Shown piece after piece: positions 25,555 through 39,032 of a stretch of 64,000 nt of DNA. The stretch's first letter is position 1, and each line of letters begins with the position of its first letter. The position numbers were made by a program, and so were the translations under genes. The DNA is taken from positions 1 through 64,000 of the forward strand of contig RCAB01000007.1 of NCBI GenBank assembly GCA_003640385.1, read 5' to 3'. The notes beneath the pieces were generated by a model that saw only the letters and a program-made list of their open reading frames with translations, was not told the origin of the DNA and did no database searches. This DNA is from Setaria digitata. Lineage: Eukaryota > Nematoda > Chromadorea > Rhabditida > Setariidae.

Positions 25555-28500
25555 ATGTTTGGGTCGAAGAAGTACAAAGGAAAGGATGGTGGAAGTTTGC
25601 GAAGTTTCCGGTCAGAAAACGGTCATCAGTCTGCGTTCTCGAGTTCATCCGTCCGATCACTGGTTCGTCCCTCTACCACTCCTTCTTCTTTAGGTTGCCA
25701 AAGTTTTTCATATCAAATGCAAATTTGCTAGTATCCTACAAATTTCATTATTACTAGAGTTTGCATACATATATTTTGTAAATAAAAGAGATTAGAAATC
25801 CTTCCACTCCTCATTCTCTCAATCTCGTTTTCTAGTTTCTTGTAGGAATTACTGTTCTTCCCTGTGCGTGCGAAATTTTGTAAGTACTAAAACGAGATGC
25901 CCATTCGGCGGGAGATTTCAAATTTAAATTTTTGATTTAAAATTTTGTCCCGGGAAACTTTCTCAGGATTCCCTTGGGTTCTTGTGTGTGGCAGTATGTT
26001 TTCATCCTAAGCATGTATTTTTCTCACTTCTGCTAATATCTTTCGTTGCTTTGAACTCAATCCTTTACTCAGTGTGATTTCGCCGTTTTTAATTTCTCTT
26101 TTTTAATATAGAGCAAAGTGTGGTAAATGTGGTAAATTTATCAAATTTGAAATCAGAGGTTGTAATGTCCTTTTACTTCATTTGTTCCTGGTCAGTAAAA
26201 TGATAGGAATGACGAATGTCTCGCAGTTACTAATAGAACATTCACTCCAAAAGTGTGGTTGATAAATAGCAAGTTTTAGCCGGAAGCAGCTTGTACAAGC
26301 TTACCGGAAACAAGTAGAACAGCAATGGATTCCAGTTATTATGAGATTAATAAGATGAACGATGATCAGATTAATGCTGCATTTGCTGAATTACTTGTAA
26401 GACATTTCTTTTAAAATTATATGGACAAGTTTTCTTTGTTGTGTGCCGAAAACTTTTTTTTTTAAGGAACTGAACTTTTCTATCTGTCGATAAAAATCGT
26501 TGTAGAGGAAAAAGTGTTTTTTCGGATTTTGATATTTTAATAGTTTGGAGGCTATCAAAATTTTCTGGAAATATCTAAATTTAGGATTTTAAGAAGCTGT
26601 TAGTGGTTGCTTGCTAAAAGTTGTTGGTTTACAGTGAAATTTCAGAAACAAATGAATATAAAAGATGAAAAATTCCGTGCGTTACTAGCAGACAATGATA
26701 TGGAAAAGAAGCGCCAAATGGTTTGTCAGTCTCAAAGGCTTAATATAGCCACGCAAGAGAATTCAAAGGTTCCTTTTAAAATTATTCCAGATTTAGCTTC
26801 TTACATCCAGAAACACTAAAGCAAGGACTGGAAGGATTTTGAATGACCTCACCAAGTAGTTTCTCGAATTCACCAATGATTTAATTCAGAGACCGGTTGA
26901 TCTAATTCGACGCATTGAAAGGGTGTTAGCAGCAGGTGAAGAGGCCAGATTTATGAAAGATGTGTTGAAGGATTTGAAGGTCCAGCTTAGTGTGCAGAAG
27001 GTGGATTGGATTAAAGAGGTAAAATTTTATTGCAATGATTCCAGTAATCCTATAATTACTGAAAGATCAGAGTATTACTCGTCGTGAAACTGTTAGTGGT
27101 GACTTCATGAGAATATTATTTTGATCATGATTTTGCCTTCAGTATAACGTGGGATATGTGTAAAAAAGATTGAAAACTTTCTTGTTATTATAAATATAGA
27201 CAAGGAACATTTGACATAAAATTGGTCTTCGAAAGAGCATAGATTATTAAAGTCCAGGTACTGCAGTAGTTTATTACTAGATTCATTTATTTCAATGAGA
27301 GAAAACAATAAAGGTTCGTTTCTTTTGTTGGATCAAAAGACCATGAGCGAAATAATGTACTTTTATAGTTCGGCAACCAAGGTGGTCTCCAGCTACTATT
27401 TCACATTATGAATAACCTCATCGAATCTCTATGGTTATCGGAGAATTCTGAACGGGAGGAAGAGCACGCCTTACAACTTCATGACGGTGTCAAATGCTTG
27501 AAATCCATTGTCAATACATGGGTAGATATTTATCTAATCCTGTAATTACTGAAAGATCAGAGTATTACTCGTCATGAAACTAGATATTTATCTCGAGTTT
27601 TATAGATTTATTCGAATAATTCCAAAAAGATATGGTGAAAGTTTTAAATTTTGTTCTAAAGATCTACAAAGTAAACACTTTTATTTCACCAAGTTTTTCC
27701 AAATTGAAGGTTGGGTCTTCATTAAATGCTCACTTTTAACTAAAAATATTCAAATTTCTTTGGGTAATTGTGATAAATAGAAGTTTGGGTGATAACTTTT
27801 TATCTTTCCAAATTGACTTTGCATTGTTCCTTTCAGCCGGGAATGGAAATGTGCTTCAGACGTCAGTCGAAAATGTTTTCATGCTTGGTTGGAGTACTTT
27901 CCATTGCTTCAGGCAAGCCGTCTTTAGATCATTGGGATTCACTGAAATTTGCAACAGTGAGTCTGTTGGGTGTCGTGACTTTCGTCAACGATGATAAATT
28001 TGAGCTGAAAGGGTAGGTCCTGTTTAAATTATGAAAGTAATTTTAAATACAAAAAGTGTTCTTTTATTAGTTCATGTTCGACTTGATGGATCAGCTCAAA
28101 ATTGAAATTTGATGATCATTCTCATCAGAACTTAGATTTTGGATTTGTAGGCGTGAGACGCTACTGCAAGCTTTGACCAAAGAAGCTGAAATACGAAAAT
28201 GTGATAGGTTTCGCTGCATTGTCAGTTGCCTTAATAAATCGAATCGCCTCGATGTGGTGGTTAGTTTAATGTCAGATAATTTTGCAAAAATCATTATACA
28301 TTCTTTATTATACATTCTCTCATCCACACGACAAGTGAATCACTTTGAAGTTACCGTAAAAAGAAGAAGCCATCATCAAGTAGAAGCTAATCATTTGTTT
28401 CAGAAAAAGGCTATGACATTAGTAAATGTGATGCTGGATGTACCTGAACCGGATGATACAACAACGGAAGAAGGTCGTGCATCTGCCGAAGCTGCTTGGC

Positions 28501-31500
28501 AAATTCGGATGCACTGGAGAAGTGAATTCATGCGTGCAGGCATGTACGATTGTGTTCAGGTTAGATTCGGTTTATTTAAAATCTGATCTAATTAAATTCA
28601 CGATATTTCAGCCAAATTGAATCTAGTATTTAAATATTCTTTAAATGTTGTTAGCAACATCTATTACAAATTAATGGAAAAAATAATTTATGCCGCATTT
28701 CTGTTTGACGTAATTTACACTTGAAGCTCCAGAAGAATTTTTTTTACAAACATAGGTAGGGCTTTCAGTTGAGAGAGAAGTGCTGTTAAAAAAATGAAGT
28801 CAAATTAAGAAAATTTGTATTTACTGCGGAAGATTTTTATTTCTTAAACTAGTTCGAAAGGCTTCGAGTTGCTAAACTAGCATCTCATTAGTGCTATAAA
28901 TGTGAACAAAGTTCATGTTTATAGTTTTTGGAAAGCTGTACTCTGGAGGCAGTCAAAAAACAGTATGATAATTTTTGCCGAATCAAAGAAGCGGATTTTG
29001 CTGAACTTGTAAATCGGTTTGAACAAATGTTCGTTTATTCTTACAGACTTGTTATTTTTATTATTGCTACTTTGAAAACCAAGACAACAAAAGCCAATGA
29101 ATTACACGATTAATTTGTGTTACGAATTATTAGATCTCAATGCAGCACTCTTTGTTACCGTCGGCCGGTGGTAATTGAATCATATAATATATAATAACTG
29201 ACATTTCAGAAAAGGAGAATATGAAGAGGTGGACTGCTGTTATAACATTTTGCTAGCAGGTGTAAGGAACACAAGGGCCGAAGGACCATTCTTGAGCATT
29301 CTGCAACACCTTCTTCTGGTAACTGACGATGCTGACGTAAGGTAAGGATTTATCATATTCGTCAAAAAAAATGATTTATCATATTCAAAAGTGCATTATA
29401 ATTTTAGATAGTTGAATTGCTAACGAAATATCAGATATTTTAAATTGCTTCAAGTTCTTTACTTGGCAGGGCAGAATATTTCCGCTTGATTGAAAACTGC
29501 ATTTCTGAAATAGTTCTACCAAAAACATGCGTGGATCCTGATTTTCGCGGGAAGTTCGAATTTACACAAGATGTTACTCATTTTCTCGGTCAGTAAATTT
29601 CTTGTGAATCTTATTGGAAATTTTTCGAGAGTTTAGTCTTTCATGGTATTTTTTTTTTCATATCTTTGTTCTTATGACTTTCCGTATATGTCTTTTGGCT
29701 ACTTTCAGATGCACTGGAGGATGGCGATGAAAATAAACAGGCAAATAAACGTGTCGAAACGGCTACACAAGCAAAAAATGAGGCATTAGCCAAATTAAGT
29801 CAGTACTATAAAAGAATGGAGGAGTTTGCGAACGAAACAGAACAGCTCAGAAGACATGTAGGATCTTGTAAACGTTCACTATATTAAGTCTTTTCGGCTT
29901 CATATCTACTTTTGAGATATCTGCTAATTTTTATAGATAAAAGATCCAAGTGTGCCGCTTCCTGCAGCAACAAGCCGTTTGCCTCCACCATATGGTGAAA
30001 TAAGTATGAAGTTACCTCCTGTAACAGGAGGCCCTCCTCCACCTCCTTTGCTGCCATCTGTCGTAGAACCTGGCCAGGGAAATATTCCTCTACCACCACC
30101 GCCACCCCCTCCACCTCCACCTCCACTTCTGCGATCTGGTAAGCTTGTCTTAAATTTTAACCTCTTCTGTCGAAAGAATTTATAGAAAGAATTTTCAGTA
30201 TTACAGTAATATTTTTTTTACAATTCTGTTACAGTAGGCGGTCCTCCTCCACCCCCTCCATTGCCAAACGCAAGAGGCCCACCTGGACCGCCGCCACCAC
30301 CTGATCTAATGAATAAAATAGTTAGCCCCGAATTACCAGAATATCTTAAGAAGAAACCACATCGTGAAGTAAATGTGCCAATGAAGAAAATTCCATGGAG
30401 CTCAGCAACAGTGGGTTTTTTTTTTAGACATTTTCAAATTCTTACTGGAATTAAAAGTTTAACTAACTGTTATTATCCTGAACAAAACTCTTTCAGATAA
30501 AACCTAAGGAAATCAGTAAAGAATCTTTTTGGGCACAAACAAGTGAAGAGAAATTCGCGAATGAACGGATGTTTGAAACACTGAAGAAAAAATTTTCAGC
30601 GAAGTGACAATTTTTTGACTTTGTCATTTAGGGTGAAAATTTTAGCACTAACTTTTACAGCATCAATCTTAGCAGTAGTTCAGATATTTCTATGTATCCG
30701 AATGATTCTGGTAACATTAATGTTGTGATTCGTAAATAGAGTACCACACTTCGTTAAGTAAACGAGTAATTCGTTAAGTTATAAGGATTTTAAGAGATGA
30801 CAGATATTAAGTGAATGATTTTATCAGTTAGGTGAGAAAGTTATCATCTATGAAATCGTTTCCACAACGGTTTTATTTCTAGTCGTCAAGGTAATACTGA
30901 GTCGGATTCAACGACAAGTGGAAAGAGTTTGCCGAAGAAAAAAGTTCGTAAACCGCTGGTTATGCAAGATGAAAAGATGCTGCAAACTCTTGGTATGCAG
31001 ATTCTTAGTTGATAAGGTTTTTCTGAGTTTCATTTTGGATGGAAAACTAAACAGTTTTGACTTAGATTTTATAAATAAAAATTCTATATATTTCTATACA
31101 TAGAATTTCTTTTTTCTTTTTTTTTTTGAGCCATTCTACAAGGATCGCAGAAATTACCACTGGAAGAATGGAAACGGATTTTGCTGGAAATTGATGATCG
31201 AGTGATTTCTTCGGGAACACTGCAGCAGCTAAGAAATGCGTTGCCACCGTCTGACACTCTGATGAAACTTCAGAGTTTAGCTAATAATAAATTCAACGAA
31301 ATGCCGGAAGGAGAACAGGTGAAAAAACTTCATATTTGATAACGGAAGTGCTGTTATCCTTTTTGAATAATCCAGCTCCTTTAATTAAAGTTGCATTTTC
31401 TAGTTTGCTGCAGCACTCGCATCAATAAAAGGATTGCCAGCGCGACTTGATTCTATGATTTTCATGCTCGATTTTGATAAAACTATCAACGACTTGAAAC

Positions 31501-33846
31501 CAGTACGTCTGTTTGTGATATTATGCAGTAGTTCATTACGAAGATTAACTGTGCTTTTTATTTCTCTTGGGAGTGCCTTATTCAGAGCAAAAGGAGTACC
31601 AATGATATATCTATAAGAAAAGGTAGGTGACGCTTAGATATGACATCATTTTAGAATATATCAGCTGTGATAGAGGCATGTGATGAGATTCGAACATCAA
31701 CCGGCTTCAAAATGTTTCTGGAAATGGTTTTACTGGTTGGGAACTATATGGGACATTCATCTAAGACATATAAGGACACATTCGGATTTGAAATGAGTGT
31801 GCTGAGAAAGGTATAAAATACGTATTTGCGAATATTTGGAATATCATAAAATAATTTATATATGTTTTTCTTGATTTTACAAGGTTGTTTCTTTAAGAAT
31901 TCTGCTTTTGGTTAATGTGAAGTCGGTTTTAGTTGAGTGATACGAAAGATGTTGATAACAATGAGTCACTTTTGCATTATTTGATAAGCTGTATGTTCAC
32001 TGAAGCTAATGGTTTGTATGCGAATTTTCCGAAAGATGAATTCCTTCACGTTGACAAAGCTTCACGTGTTAATTCAGATGAAGTGGCCAAAGGCGTTACG
32101 GTTCTCAAAAATGCTATTAGTAAAGTAACTATTCATGGATCTTTAAATTCTTCGATAAATCCATTTGATTGCTGTAATAATGAATTGGGTTTTTGTTTTG
32201 GAACTGAAGAGTCCATATTTGGGCATGTAGTTGACTCATATGTTAGAATTTTGTATGGATTATGATATATGCTATTACACTCCGATTTCTTCTTTTATAG
32301 GTCGAAAATCAGCTTAAGACATTTGTGAAGCAAGCGAAGAATGATATGTTTGTTGAAAAAATGAGCCCATTTTTATCAAAAGCAAAAACGGAGTGTGAAA
32401 TCGTAGAAAAAGTTAGTTGGTTCGAAATGTTGTGAACTGCATTTGAGAACAGAAATTTTGTAAGAACATTGGAATTAGTCTTAGTAAGATTTTGAATACT
32501 GGCAGTAGTTTTATTTAAGTAACACATAGAGTTTAAGTGGGAATTGATTTGCAGATGTATAACACAATGAATGAAAGGTGGAAATCTTTGAGGAAATATT
32601 ATTCGTTCGATCAAAAAAAATACAATATGGAAGCATTTTTCACTGACTTGAAGTTATTCAAAGAAGATTATGAAGTAAGTTTGGCGGAGAGCCAAAAATT
32701 GAAGCATTGTGGTGAGAATTCATGAAGTGACAACTGCTAAGACTTAAACAATGAAATTACTGTAACAGTCTTAAAACTCGAATATTAAAGTAATAAAGAA
32801 CAGGTACCCAGTAACGTGCTTGTTCTGTTTGTGTTTGAACCTACAGAAAATAATCTGCGACATGGAAAAAGTGCGTGAACTGAAAGAACGCGAGGAACAA
32901 AGGAAGAAAAGAGTGCCACTGAAACCTCTACAGCATGGAGTTGCGGCATCACCGTTAAATCGGACTGTTGCAATCGATGGAATCCTAAAAACAGGTTGGG
33001 TATTATAGTAGTTAGTGGTTTGCTAATAACTCAAATGATGGATTAACCAAGCTATTTGTTGTACAAATAAATGCACTATAACCGAAAATCCTCGGCGGTG
33101 ATCAAATTTAAATTTGCTGTTGAAGTTCTTTCAGTGTTTTATCTTATTTGAATAATTCGCTGTGAGTGGGAATGATTTTTCCTCAGAATTTATGACAATT
33201 TTTAAACTTCGTTGCATTATTAATATCTCCAAGCCAAATTTCAATTTATTCAATAATTTTAAACTTAGTAAGCCATCATTGTTGGTACTTTGTCATCTTT
33301 TTTGCTTTTATTTATTTATTTTTTGTGTTGAGAAATGGTACTATCCGGCAGTCCTTCCCAGTACAGAAGTACTATTTTAATTTTTTCTTTTTTTGAATAC
33401 TTTACAGATTCTGTGTGAAAATACTTTAATTTCAGGAAAGCAAGATTTGGGTGTTGTGGATGAAATTGAGAAAATATTGGAGGCAGGATATCTGGAAGGA
33501 GCGGAGCGAAGGACACCGAGGAGAACGCCACGTACCCGTGCTGGTAATTTCACTTGTTTTGTTGGTTGTTGAAGAATTTTAGAAGAGGATTTTTTATATT
33601 TCGTTTTATAGTATTTCTTTTGAAAGGAGAGAATTCTTTATTTTTAGTATCTGTTGATATATTATATATATGTATATATCTATTGGAGGCCGTGCTGCAA
33701 TGGAACGACAACGTTCGCGTGCATCTGAAGAGCATATGTCAAGCACGTCCATGTCTGGAACATCACAACTTCCAACGCAGTACCGGATACGGAGGAAAGG
33801 GCAGCCTACTGTACTTATACAGGTTGCTTCTAGCTCTATTTTTTAG
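25555..33846 (+). CDS. cyk-1: Diaphanous-related formin (CYK-1 orthologue)
   Basis: Exons: 25543-25693 (ATG 25555), about 26287-26396, 26646-26768, 26890-27018, 27369-27521, 27837-28012, 28151-28259, 28404-28559, 28925-29028, 29210-29341, 29470-29588, 29709-29857, 29937-30138, 30235-30410, 30497-30603, 30883-30992, 31131-31318, 31404-31502, 31655-31810, 31933-32124, 32301-32411, 32555-32674, 32847-32994, 33436-33543, 33689-33846. All phases join; about 1157 aa. Diaphanous formins are Rho-regulated actin nucleators; CYK-1 drives cytokinesis. In order: basic Ser-rich head; GBD/FH3 (about 85-480), including GPFLSILQHLLLVTDD; coiled coil; FH1 with 13 prolines in a row (about 535-640); FH2 from IPWSSA through SKESFWAQ and VGNYMGHSSK to NMEAFFTDL (about 650-1020); Lys/Arg/Glu-rich helix; DAD-like VVDEIEKILEAG with basic RRTPRRTPRTR. 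The acceptor before MDSSYY is ambiguous (26280, 26287 or 26323). ATG 25555 follows a TTGCAG that could be a trans-splice or a cis acceptor from the exon at 20547. Confidence 0.9.
27046..27090 (+). repeat. 45-nt segment, source copy in formin intron
   Basis: This 45-nt piece of the intron after the exon ending at 27018 recurs at 27536-27580 with two substitutions. Here no long flanking duplication is seen, so it is likely the original copy. Confidence 0.85.
27523..27593 (+). repeat. 45-nt inserted copy bounded by 13-bp direct repeats
   Basis: The second copy of the 45-nt segment (27536-27580) sits in the next formin intron, starting 14 bases after the exon end. It is bounded on both sides by the identical 13-mer TAGATATTTATCT (27523-27535 and 27581-27593), the pattern of a target-site duplication. 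The insert has no terminal inverted repeats or poly(A) tail. Confidence 0.85.
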
Positions 33847-35661
33847 TGATATCATGTATTTTAATCATTTATTTTGATTCTAACGCTTGAACCTTTCAAA
33901 AGGACTTACCATATATACTTGTGGGTTAACCTTACGTTCAAAATTTTCAAAAAGCATAATCCTGTGGACGGGTTCAATTCATGTGGATAGGATTATCATT
34001 GTTTAAGGAATTACGAGTAACTCCATAACAATCACATATTGGATATACTTGATACTACTTTACTTCATTACACCAGTGTTGTACCACCCATTTCTTTGTG
34101 TGTTACTAAAATAATACCTTGCAGGCAACAGTACCAATAATGCCAAAAGAGAACGAACATCCTTAAATATTTTGACTGTATTATTTTCTTTTTTGTCGTT
34201 AATTTCTTCACTTGTTCTCTTGAACATATTTCCTGAGCGTTAGTGAATCTTACGTGTTATTTTGTTAGTTATATAATGATGCTCTTCTTTGTTCTCATTC
34301 ATACTGAGCACTAATTTCATCTGGCCCCAGCATATAGTCTTTTTTATCGGTATCAGAATTAATTATTCCTTGTAATCTTGTAACACTTGTACATTGTTAT
34401 TTATTATTTCAGTACTGTTGATTACTTTGTTGTAAAGATTTTGTTTTTAACATGTTCGCTTGAGAATAACAGCGGGTCTTACTATTGCATTTTTATATGA
34501 ATGCTTTCTGTAAGGTTTAACAATCCTATTTATTCCTTTGTATTGAATTCCGCAATTTTTCAAAAGCAAGGCCCGATTTAAGCGTAATATTTTTAGAGAA
34601 TGTTGGAGATCGTGAAAATATGGAACTTTTGAATTCAATTTTTGGTATTCCTAAATTCTCTTTATTCAGCCTTTTTCTGTCCTTCCGAGCGTTCCTCACA
34701 TTTGAAATTCCATTTCTACATTTAAATGCGTGAATTATGCAACGCATATTCTTGTGCGCTTCAGTTTTGTTATGCATGTTAAAAAACTTATATTAATTTT
34801 CTTATTTCATATATGCCTTCTTCAAAGTAATTCAGTTATTCAGTGCAGTATGTATTGAAGAACGGAGTAGATACAGTACGTATTGAACAATTTGAGTGGA
34901 TCAAAATATTGAACTTTCTGAATTCTTTTTAGGATTCTGTCTTATTCCTATTTTCTTTGTTTATTAATGCATTTGAATGGAAGTACTTTCGTTAAGCGGT
35001 TCAATTTGTATATGTGTGTGCGAAAGGACACTGTTCCTTTGAACAAAATGAAAAAAGATTTTTGCCAAATACCATCAATCCAACTGAACTTTGCATCTCA
35101 TATAGCACGTTCATTTAAAGGACAATTCAAAAGCGCATTTTCATTTTATTCGATACAACTAAAATTAAAGGGTTGGTGAATTTCTGGTGGGGAGATAGAG
35201 TGTACAGTGGTGCTAGTGGAATGGTACGCACGGATCAGTATTACTTCAGTTTAATTCTTTATTTCTTTAGAAGTCGAATTAGGGGGGCTTCCTCTTCAGT
35301 GGAAGGTGTTCTTGCTCAAATACCGGATGAGTTGAACTCCAAATGAGATTTGAAATTTTCACTACGGGCTATAGTGTCGTTGAGATGCAGGAGAACTGAG
35401 AAAGGATCGTCCCTTGCAGCTAGGGTTGGCTTGTTTTTCGTGGCAGAGGAAATTGCTTGATCCGCTGCAAATTTTACACAGAATCATCCATTGTGATACA
35501 GAATCGCAGTTCTAGTAGTTCGCTGCACCTTGAGATTATCAGTGGTTAACAAATAATCCACAATAAATATTTTCGTCAGCTTCGCGAACATCACTACAGA
35601 TGTTTCACTGACAAATGCTTGCAGTCTCATAATATCTCACATTCTTTCAGCAGTTATCCAA
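33847..35661. other. Spacer between formin and HMG20-type gene
   Basis: It should hold the formin 3' UTR and the HMG20 promoter. No exon chain was supported. A TTTCAG at 35645-35650, 11 bases before the HMG20 start codon, is a candidate spliced-leader acceptor. Confidence 0.45.
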
Positions 35662-38178
35662 ATGTCTGCCACAGTGCAATCATCATCATCATCTAAAAGA
35701 AGACGGGAGAAAAAAAGGGTTGTGTATATCGACGAGAATGCTCCAAAACGACCCCGAACAGCTTATGTCCATTTTGTGAAGTATCTTATCTCTTTTCTTT
35801 TCTTTCTAGTGTTTTTTAAATTTGCATATGTTCTTTTCACTTTCCAGCATTACTATACGATTAAAAATTTTATAAGTCGTCATATAATTGCACCGTAAAT
35901 TTTATGTCATTCGAAGTGATGTCACAGACAAAAAGAGGCACAAAAGAGCAGATGTGTTGAAATTTGTGTAGGAAAGGCAACTGGATAAGAACAAAAGTTA
36001 AATTAAGTTGGCTAAGAAGAACAAAACTTTAGATTTCAGTGCGCGAAGGAAAGAATTAGCGGACTCTGGTGAACATGAAACGTTGCGTCAGCGTAGTTTT
36101 CTTGCAGACATTGGGAAGCAGTGGAAAGTTTTATCGGATGATCAAAAGAAAGTAAGGATTAAATTTGTTCAAGGTTCTTCCTTTTTTTTTTTTTTGGGGT
36201 GAAATTTTCTTTTTGATTGTTTAACACTGTTTTCAAAATGCGCACTTTTCGAAGTTGGAAATGATTGGCGTGAAATGGCACTTGTGTAACAGTGACTAAC
36301 AGGAAGCGCAGTGATGTCTGGAATCATTTGTGACATTTGAATTTAAATGGAAGAGTTATATCTTCAGATTTATGATTGCCTTTTATATACAATGATTATA
36401 TAACATATTTATGCGAAAAGTTTATATGCAATAATACAGGTCTTGTTGCAAAATTTTCTGGAAAAAATTTCTGTATCAGTTTAACAGCTTTGTATGCTCC
36501 ATGTTTCGACAGAAAGCTATGTCGTCTACTGTTTTACTTTTTTTTTCTTACAGTTTTATCTCGACAAATCAGCTAAGGAACATGCGGACTATAAGAAAGC
36601 TATGGAAGAATACAAGAAAACAGAAGCTTATAGTCTGTTCCAAGGTTCGCCTGTCTTTATTTTTTACGTCTTTCCTCACTTTTTTTTTACATTTTATTTA
36701 AATCACTTTATATACCCTTGTTATAAATCCTTGCTGGAAAAAGTGGGCTATTGCTCCGTTTTGCTCAGTATCTCTGTTCACTTATTTTATACATCACCTC
36801 TTCTTCCACAAGTTTCAGTGTTTTACCTTTCTTCATCAGGAATGTTGATATCGTTTTATGGAGAGTAACTAATCCGATCTACTAACTTTTATTTTTTATC
36901 TCTGTACGCATTGCATACGTTTAGAGATAGGAGAAAATTTTTCACAGTAGACAGTGAAAAGGCAGGTCACTAATAAGTAAAATATTGATCTTAAAATTCA
37001 GTAGATTATTTGTTTCGGAAATTATTTTACTGCGGTAGTTGAGACGAGTTTTCGGTCTGAGAAGAAATCCTATTTCAGTTAAAAAAGAAAGGCTGAGGAA
37101 GCAAAGAATGCAGGAATTGAAGAAGCGCAAATATGGTGTAAAATGCAGTGATGAAGAGGTTCCGTTCTTTTACATTATTCCGTATTCTGAAACTGCTGGT
37201 TCACGGTAAACTCTATGACTAAAGACTCCTATTTTTCAGGAAGATGCGAAAGGTGGTGCAGTTGCAGGTGACATCCCAATTTTCAGCAGAGAATTTCTTG
37301 CTTACAATAAAAGTATGGTCAAGAAGTGCAGTTGAATTTAAAATTTATTTATTGTATACCGAGATTGACAGTGTGTCATTTAATCGTTTCGTCAGAGATT
37401 GACAGTGTGTCATTTAATCGTTTCGTCAGATTAAAATTGAGATCGTAATGAAAACAAAGTTTTTATTAAATTTGGGAACAAGAGTTGTTTGGGCAGTTTT
37501 ATTATTTTCAGTCTTTTTTTCCAGGCCAGGAGAGTAAATGCAAAAAATTGCGGAAAATGGTAAGCGCCTTCCAGGAAGAAAAAGATCTTCTCATAGCTGA
37601 TATCGCCAAGTACGCTTTTTACTTCTATAAATATTTCTTAAAATCTATTGTATAATATTTTTCTCCTAATTGAATATGGTTTGTTTCGATCAGATGTTCT
37701 TTTTTTGAACAGAGTTTATTTAGATCAATTATTGTCTTGAAAGACATCATCTTTTTTCGTTAGCTTTACGTTTCCTAACGAAGCTTTAAAAGTGTGGAGT
37801 GATTTCATAGACTGTCGGAGAAGTTGACATTATTTTATGGACAGCAACCTGGAACAGTACAATGGGCTTCGAAAGTAAAACAACGGTGGACAAAGTTATT
37901 GATCGATGCTCTTGCATATGTTTCGGTTGATGGTGAACTTTTTTTTGTTTCAGTAAGGTGAAAGTAATAAGTGATGGTTTCGTATTATCTTTCTTCTTCG
38001 ATATTTTATCTCTTTTGCAGCTTTTCTGTTACGTAGATAATATTTTACAGGTGAATATCCAACTTTGCAGAACATCGATATTTATATGCAGAAATTAAAA
38101 AAGTTAGTTGTCGAGAACCCAAGTAGCAAGGATCTAATAGCAGTACGAATGGCATTGTCTGAAGTGAATTTTACATGA
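35662..38178 (+). CDS. hmg-20: HMG20/BRAF35-type HMG-box protein
   Basis: Eight exons (35662-35780, 36040-36151, 36554-36644, 37079-37158, 37240-37312, 37525-37609, 37811-37932, 38051-38178) join in phase to 269 aa. In mammals HMG20A/B bind bent DNA and belong to the LSD1-CoREST histone demethylase complex; the nuclear role here is inferred from family. A Lys/Arg-rich head is followed by the HMG box at about residues 29-98, running from APKRPRTAYVHFVNARRKEL through RSFLADIGKQWKVLSDDQKK to EEYKKTEAYSLFQ. The KTEAY end of the box and the later DIPIFSREFL segment are hallmarks of HMG20 rather than other HMG proteins. A coiled-coil region follows, and the C-terminus YPTLQNIDIYMQKLKKLVVE matches the conserved HMG20 tail. 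The donor GAA/GTATCT at 35780 was chosen over a nearby GTG because it restores the box. ATG 35662 follows a TTTCAG acceptor. Length is somewhat shorter than the vertebrate proteins (about 317-347 aa). Confidence 0.92.
37361..37428 (+). repeat. 34-bp tandem duplication in an HMG20 intron
   Basis: Two identical 34-base units begin at 37361 and 37395. They lie in the intron between the fifth and sixth exons of the HMG20-type gene. Identity suggests recent origin. Confidence 0.9.
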
Positions 38179-39032
38179 GTTTTTGTTTCTTAGTGTCAAT
38201 TATGTATTTTATTGTTACTTTATAATTCTGATGGAGCGAAATCGGATTATCCTAAAGTTTCAAAGCATATTTTCGATTGATTTCCTGTGTTCAATATAAT
38301 TGATATGTGCGGGCCTTTCCTGTGTGATATTTTAAGGTCTCTTTCTAATTTCCATTTATGCATTGTTGCTTTATACGTTGTTTTGTTTCATAAAGATACA
38401 GTAATTCATCCACAGTTTATTGAATTTGTTATCATTTATGGCCGTTGCTAATGCCTTGAAAAAATCCAGTCTTGTATTGATTCTTTTTTTTTTTTGCTTA
38501 ATTTCATAGAAATAGACATCACCAAGTATGCTGTGAATGTCAGTTTATCTCGCCAATTGTTTATAAAATCTTGACCAGCCTTTTTCGTGTCGGATCTGGT
38601 TATTGGAGGTTCTTGCTGATACTTGCGGTTTCAAAATTTGATTCCATCTTCTGAATTCCTTTCTCGTCAATCATGCCATTATCTCCCTCATTTACTACCA
38701 AGAATAAGTAATGGTGTTTTTTTTTCCGGTCTAGATTATCATCCTTGCATTTTGGGTTTAGTGCGATTTTAACAGGTCATTTAGAAGTTCCAGAAATAAA
38801 ATACTGAAGAGGAGAATCTTCATTGCTATCTTGTTGCTTTTAATTCTTATTTTTTTGCTAAAATATTTTTTCGGCTGGTGAAAAATCCAAATCGTTCGGT
38901 GGTTATCTTTACAATCACTGATAAGCAGGAGCTCTGTGCGTTGTTAATAGTAGCGTGAGAGGTGCATCACTTCTAAATATGGTGATATCAATTCTCTCTT
39001 CACTTGTTTTTTATTTGAGATTTGTTGGTAGC
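38179..39032. other. Spacer between HMG20-type and TEX10-type genes
   Basis: The gap between the two same-strand genes is 854 bases, long for a nematode operon spacing but not excluding one. No SL2-type signal could be defined and no other exon was seen. A poly(T) run lies near 38485-38494. Confidence 0.4.

Noticed and set aside
27046..27593. Possible CRISPR-like or satellite repeat from the two 45-nt copies
   Set aside because: Only two copies, inside eukaryotic introns, with no regular spacing.
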